Shown: positions 60,536 through 64,000 of the stretch, piece after piece | How positions within the stretch are numbered: the stretch's first letter is position 1 | Layout of the letters: the number at the start of each line of letters is the position of its first letter | DNA from: Streptacidiphilus sp. P02-A3a | Lineage (GTDB): Bacteria; Actinomycetota; Actinomycetes; Streptomycetales; Streptomycetaceae | Assembly (NCBI RefSeq): GCF_014084105.1 | Contig: NZ_CP048289.1 | Location: 8,131,922-8,195,921 of the forward strand | Reading direction: 5' to 3' | Length of the DNA stretch: 64,000 nt | Position numbers and translations under genes: made by a program | The notes under the pieces: generated by a model | Seen by the model: only the letters and a program-made list of their open reading frames with translations | What the model was told of the DNA's origin: nothing | Database searches by the model: none

Positions 60536-61285
60536 GTGGAACTGACCAACCACCGCAGCGCGGCACCCGGCTCCGCCGTCGGCGCGGCCACCCTCCCGCT
60601 GTCACTGACCGTCGTCCGGCACGGGCAGTCCACCGCCAACGCCGCCTTCGAGGCCGCCGAGGCGGTCGGCGCGCTGGACGTCGGCATCAGCTGCCGCGAC
60701 GCGGACCTGTCGCTGACCGCCCTGGGCCGGAGCCAGGCCGAGGCGCTGGGCCGCTGGATCGCCGCCCGCGGCGAGGGACCGCTGCCGCAGAGCCTGTGGG
60801 TGTCCCCTTATCTACGCGCCCAGGAGACCGCCGAGGTGGTGCTCGCCACCCTCGACGACGCCGGGCTGCCGCTGCCCGACATCCGCACCGACGAGCGGCT
60901 GCGCGACCGGGAGCTGGGCATCCTGGAGATGCTGACCTCGGCGGCGGTGGAGTTGCAGCACCCGCGGGAGGCCGCCCGCCGCCGCCTGCTCGGCGAGCTG
61001 CGCTGGCGTCCGCCGGGCGGCGAGTCCTACGCGGACGTGGCGCTGCGGCTGCGCAGCCTGCTGCGGGACGTCCGCGAGGCGGACGCCTCGCGGCGGGTGC
61101 TGCTGGTGGCCCACGACGCGGTGGTGCTGATGCTGCGGCACATCATCGACGACCTGGACGAGGCCGAGCTGGACAAGGTGCTGCGGGCCGGAGCGGTCGG
61201 CAACACCGCGATCACCCGCTGGTCCCGCGCCGACGAGGGGCAGCTGCGACTGGACTGCTACAACGCCGCCCCGCACCTGGACTGA
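60536..61285 (+). CDS. Histidine phosphatase family protein
   Basis: A 249-residue phosphoglycerate-mutase-like phosphatase. LTVVRHGQSTANA is the RHG motif with the catalytic His, WVSPYLRAQETAEVV the second conserved box, and VLLVAHDAVVLMLRHII the C-terminal His. Substrate unknown; several relatives act on sugar phosphates. GTG 60536 follows a G-rich ribosome site. Confidence 0.92.
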   Translation: MELTNHRSAAPGSAVGAATLPLSLTVVRHGQSTANAAFEAAEAVGALDVGISCRDADLSLTALGRSQAEALGRWIAARGEGPLPQSLWVSPYLRAQETAEVVLATLDDAGLPLPDIRTDERLRDRELGILEMLTSAAVELQHPREAARRRLLGELRWRPPGGESYADVALRLRSLLRDVREADASRRVLLVAHDAVVLMLRHIIDDLDEAELDKVLRAGAVGNTAITRWSRADEGQLRLDCYNAAPHLD

Positions 61286-61328
61286 CCCGATCGCGCCCGT
61301 CGGCGCGGTCGGTCCCGGGCCCGGCCGG

Positions 61329-62090
61329 TCAGGCCGCCAGCAGGATGACCAGGCCGATCGCGCCGACCACCGCCGGAGCGACGACCCACCAGCTCCAGCG
61401 GACCGCGGCCGCGCCGGCGACCGGCGCCCCGGCCTGCTCGCGCAGCTCGTTCAGCTGGTCCACCACGTTGTCGGCCCAGGCCCGGTTCGGGTTGCCGCTG
61501 CCGGGCGCGGGCACCACCGCGCCCCGGGTCCGCAGCCCGGCGCCACCGGGCGGCGGGTAGTCCGCGCCCGCGCCGAAGCGTCCGCGCCGGGAACCCGTCG
61601 AGCCCTGGTCGGCCAGCTCCCGCATCGCCCGGCGGTTGCCGCGCTTGCGCTGGCGCAGCGACACCGGCAGCGCCCAGATCTGGTACTTCTGGCCGCCGCT
61701 GCGCAGCTCCACCGAGAGCGCGGCCTGGAGCGACTCGACCTGGACCCACGGCACGGTGATCGTCCGGAACGGGTTGCGGACCACCAGGCGCTCGGCGTTC
61801 GCCCGCACGCACGGCCAGACGGTGAACGCCCCGAGCAGCGGCGCCAGCAGCAGCAGCGCCGCCGCCCCCTCCAGCGGGGCCCGGCCCCGGCCGACCACCA
61901 TGGCGTCCACGCAGAGCCAGCCCACCAGCAACAGCAGCACCGACCCGGCGACCACGCTCGGCACCGAGCGGAACACCTGGTCCGCGAACCCGGGCGCAGC
62001 ACTGCCGGTCCCGGCGGGGGCGGCCGGGTCGGGGTTCTCCCGGCCGAAGGGCTCCTGGTCAGGGCTGTTCTGCTGCTGAGGGTCGCTCAT
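61329..62090 (-). CDS. PH-domain-like membrane protein
   Basis: A 253-residue protein. A Pro/Gln-rich cytosolic N-terminus precedes two helices (about 45-90), then an actinobacterial PH-like beta domain (RLVVRNPFRTITVPWVQVESLQ, in part; GQKYQIWALPVSL) and a C-terminal helix at the end. Similar proteins are common in streptomycetes; function is unknown. It is convergent with the phosphatase and divergent from deoC. Confidence 0.82.
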   Translation of the reverse strand: MSDPQQQNSPDQEPFGRENPDPAAPAGTGSAAPGFADQVFRSVPSVVAGSVLLLLVGWLCVDAMVVGRGRAPLEGAAALLLLAPLLGAFTVWPCVRANAERLVVRNPFRTITVPWVQVESLQAALSVELRSGGQKYQIWALPVSLRQRKRGNRRAMRELADQGSTGSRRGRFGAGADYPPPGGAGLRTRGAVVPAPGSGNPNRAWADNVVDQLNELREQAGAPVAGAAAVRWSWWVVAPAVVGAIGLVILLAA

Positions 62091-62206
62091 GCTTCCCGAT
62101 TCTGCACCAACCGAACCGGATGATCCTCCTCGCCCAGGTTTCGGTATCGCATCGGCCACCCCACGGGAATTCACGCGTCCGGGGCGCAGACGCCATGCTA
62201 CGCGTG

Positions 62207-62225
62207 TAGATATGCTCAGCTGGTG
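62207..62225 (+). promoter_or_regulatory. Possible leaderless promoter of deoC
   Basis: A -10-like TAGATA (62207-62212) ends 10 nt before GTG 62223, and no ribosome site is visible, as expected if transcription starts at or next to the initiation codon. Confidence 0.4.
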
Positions 62226-63242
62226 AGCATGCCCTCCACTCCCCCAGCCGCGCCCCCGCCCCCCGCCACGGCGACCGCCGCCGGGCCCGGCCCCGCCCGT
62301 CTGGCCGGGGTCGCCGCCTCGGACGCCGCCCTGCGCCGCTTCCTGCACGGGCTCCCCGGCGTGGACGCCGTCGGCCTCCACGCCCGCGCCGCCGCCCTCG
62401 GCACCCGGTCGATCAAGGCCTCCGCCAAGGCGTACGCCATCGACCTCGCCATCTCGATGATCGACCTGACCACGTTGGAGGGCGCCGACACGCCCGGCAA
62501 GGTCCGCTCGCTGTGCGCCAAGGCCAGGCGCCCGGACCCGGGCGACCCCTCCGTCCCCAGCACCGCCGCCGTCTGCGTCTATCCGGACCTCGCGGCCACC
62601 GCCCGGGCGGCGCTGACCGGCAGCGGGGTCAGGGTCGCCGCCGTCGCCACCGCCTTCCCCTCCGGCCGGGCCGGGCTGGCGGTGAAGCTCGCGGACACCG
62701 CCGAGGCGGTGGCGGCGGGCGCGGACGAGGTGGACATGGTGATCGACCGGGGCGCCTTCCTGTCCGGCCGCTACCTGGAGGTGTTCGAGACGATCCAGGC
62801 GGTCCGGGCCGCCTGCGTCCGGCCCGACGGCAGCGCCGCGCACCTCAAGGTGATCTTCGAGACCGGCGAGCTGGGCGGCTACGACAACGTCCGCCGGGCC
62901 GGCTGGCTGGCCATGGCCGCCGGAGCCGACTTCATCAAGACCTCCACCGGCAAGGTCGCCGTCAACGCGACACCCCCGGTGACCCTGGTGCTGCTGGAGG
63001 CCGTCCGCGACTTCCGGGCCGCGACCGGGGTGCAGATCGGGGTGAAGCCCGCCGGGGGCATCCGCACCAGCAAGGACGCGCTGAAGTACCTGGTGCTGGT
63101 GAACGAGACCCTCGGCGACGACTGGCTCTCCCCGGACTGGTTCCGGTTCGGGGCCTCCAGCCTGCTGAACGACCTGCTGATGCAGCGCCAGAAACTGACC
63201 ACCGGCCGGTACTCCGGCCCCGACTACGTGACGGTGGACTGA
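62223..63242 (+). CDS. deoC: Deoxyribose-phosphate aldolase
   Basis: A 339-residue class I aldolase splitting 2-deoxyribose 5-phosphate to acetaldehyde and glyceraldehyde 3-phosphate. The Schiff-base Lys lies in ADFIKTSTGK; AVCVYPDLAA, DEVDMVIDRGAFL and VKPAGGIRTSKDAL are other active-site parts. An Ala/Pro-rich N-terminal extension of about 25 residues is typical of actinobacteria. GTG 62223 or ATG 62229 may start it. The aldehyde dehydrogenase gene follows after 3 bp, matching acetaldehyde removal. Confidence 0.95.
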   Translation: MSMPSTPPAAPPPPATATAAGPGPARLAGVAASDAALRRFLHGLPGVDAVGLHARAAALGTRSIKASAKAYAIDLAISMIDLTTLEGADTPGKVRSLCAKARRPDPGDPSVPSTAAVCVYPDLAATARAALTGSGVRVAAVATAFPSGRAGLAVKLADTAEAVAAGADEVDMVIDRGAFLSGRYLEVFETIQAVRAACVRPDGSAAHLKVIFETGELGGYDNVRRAGWLAMAAGADFIKTSTGKVAVNATPPVTLVLLEAVRDFRAATGVQIGVKPAGGIRTSKDALKYLVLVNETLGDDWLSPDWFRFGASSLLNDLLMQRQKLTTGRYSGPDYVTVD

Positions 63243-63245
63243 GCC

Positions 63246-64000
<755 letters not shown>

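Overview
The window looks like chromosomal DNA of a Streptomycetaceae actinobacterium (Streptomyces, Kitasatospora or Streptacidiphilus). The base composition is very GC-rich with strong third-position GC bias, and GTG starts and 1-4 nt gene overlaps are common. Diagnostic genes are present: a WblE-type WhiB protein, nickel SOD (sodN/sodX), a two-domain 2-oxoglutarate decarboxylase/dehydrogenase, a SigB-family sigma factor with its anti-sigma factor, and the dasR/dasABC chitobiose locus with palindromic DasR boxes. No rRNA, tRNA or CRISPR array was seen.

Layout. 1-2149: an efflux transporter (cut by the window edge) and a membrane protein, each behind an inverted-repeat operator. 2280-6274: xylose genes xylR, xylB and divergent xylA. 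6451-8210: a DarTG ADP-ribosylation toxin/antitoxin pair. 8239-15368: enoyl-CoA hydratase, a deacetylase-like lipoprotein coupled to a beta-propeller lipoprotein, an FtsW/RodA protein and Lon, which has an HspR-type operator. 15470-23409: a complete Tn7-like transposon (TnsA, TnsB, TnsC, TniQ plus four cargo genes) whose inverted ends and 5-bp CCGGC target duplication can be read directly. 23493-30585: a spermidine-synthase-like protein, a two-component system and the oxoglutarate dehydrogenase. 30677-33684: a VapBC-like pair, a small DUF6104-like gene and a DUF4097/PadR operon. 33760-40982: oxidoreductase, malic enzyme, CGNR protein, sodX/sodN, Na+/H+ antiporter, UBP zinc finger and a GNAT enzyme.

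41226-51300 follows the conserved order prsH-sigH-membrane protein-dagK-wblE-pdtaS, but a large Pls/PosA-type non-ribosomal peptide synthetase sits between wblE and pdtaS. Its adenylation code, read by eye, suggests a basic amino acid such as lysine. Upstream of pdtaS lies a good promoter overlapped by two DasR boxes that drives no credible ORF; position and architecture suggest a homologue of the Streptomyces sRNA scr5239. 51404-60324 is the aminosugar locus: a SIS-domain isomerase, a second DasA-like binding protein with its own DasR box, GH3 hexosaminidase, dasC, dasB, dasA and divergent dasR. The end holds a histidine phosphatase, a PH-like membrane protein, deoC and a truncated aldehyde dehydrogenase.

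The observations I rate highest are the precisely delimited Tn7-like element with a nuclease-like cargo gene, the Pls-type synthetase, the DasR-controlled sRNA candidate, a near-consensus Rex box before wblE, and short tandem repeats with periods of 11 or 14 bp that sit on or just after stop codons at five separate genes.
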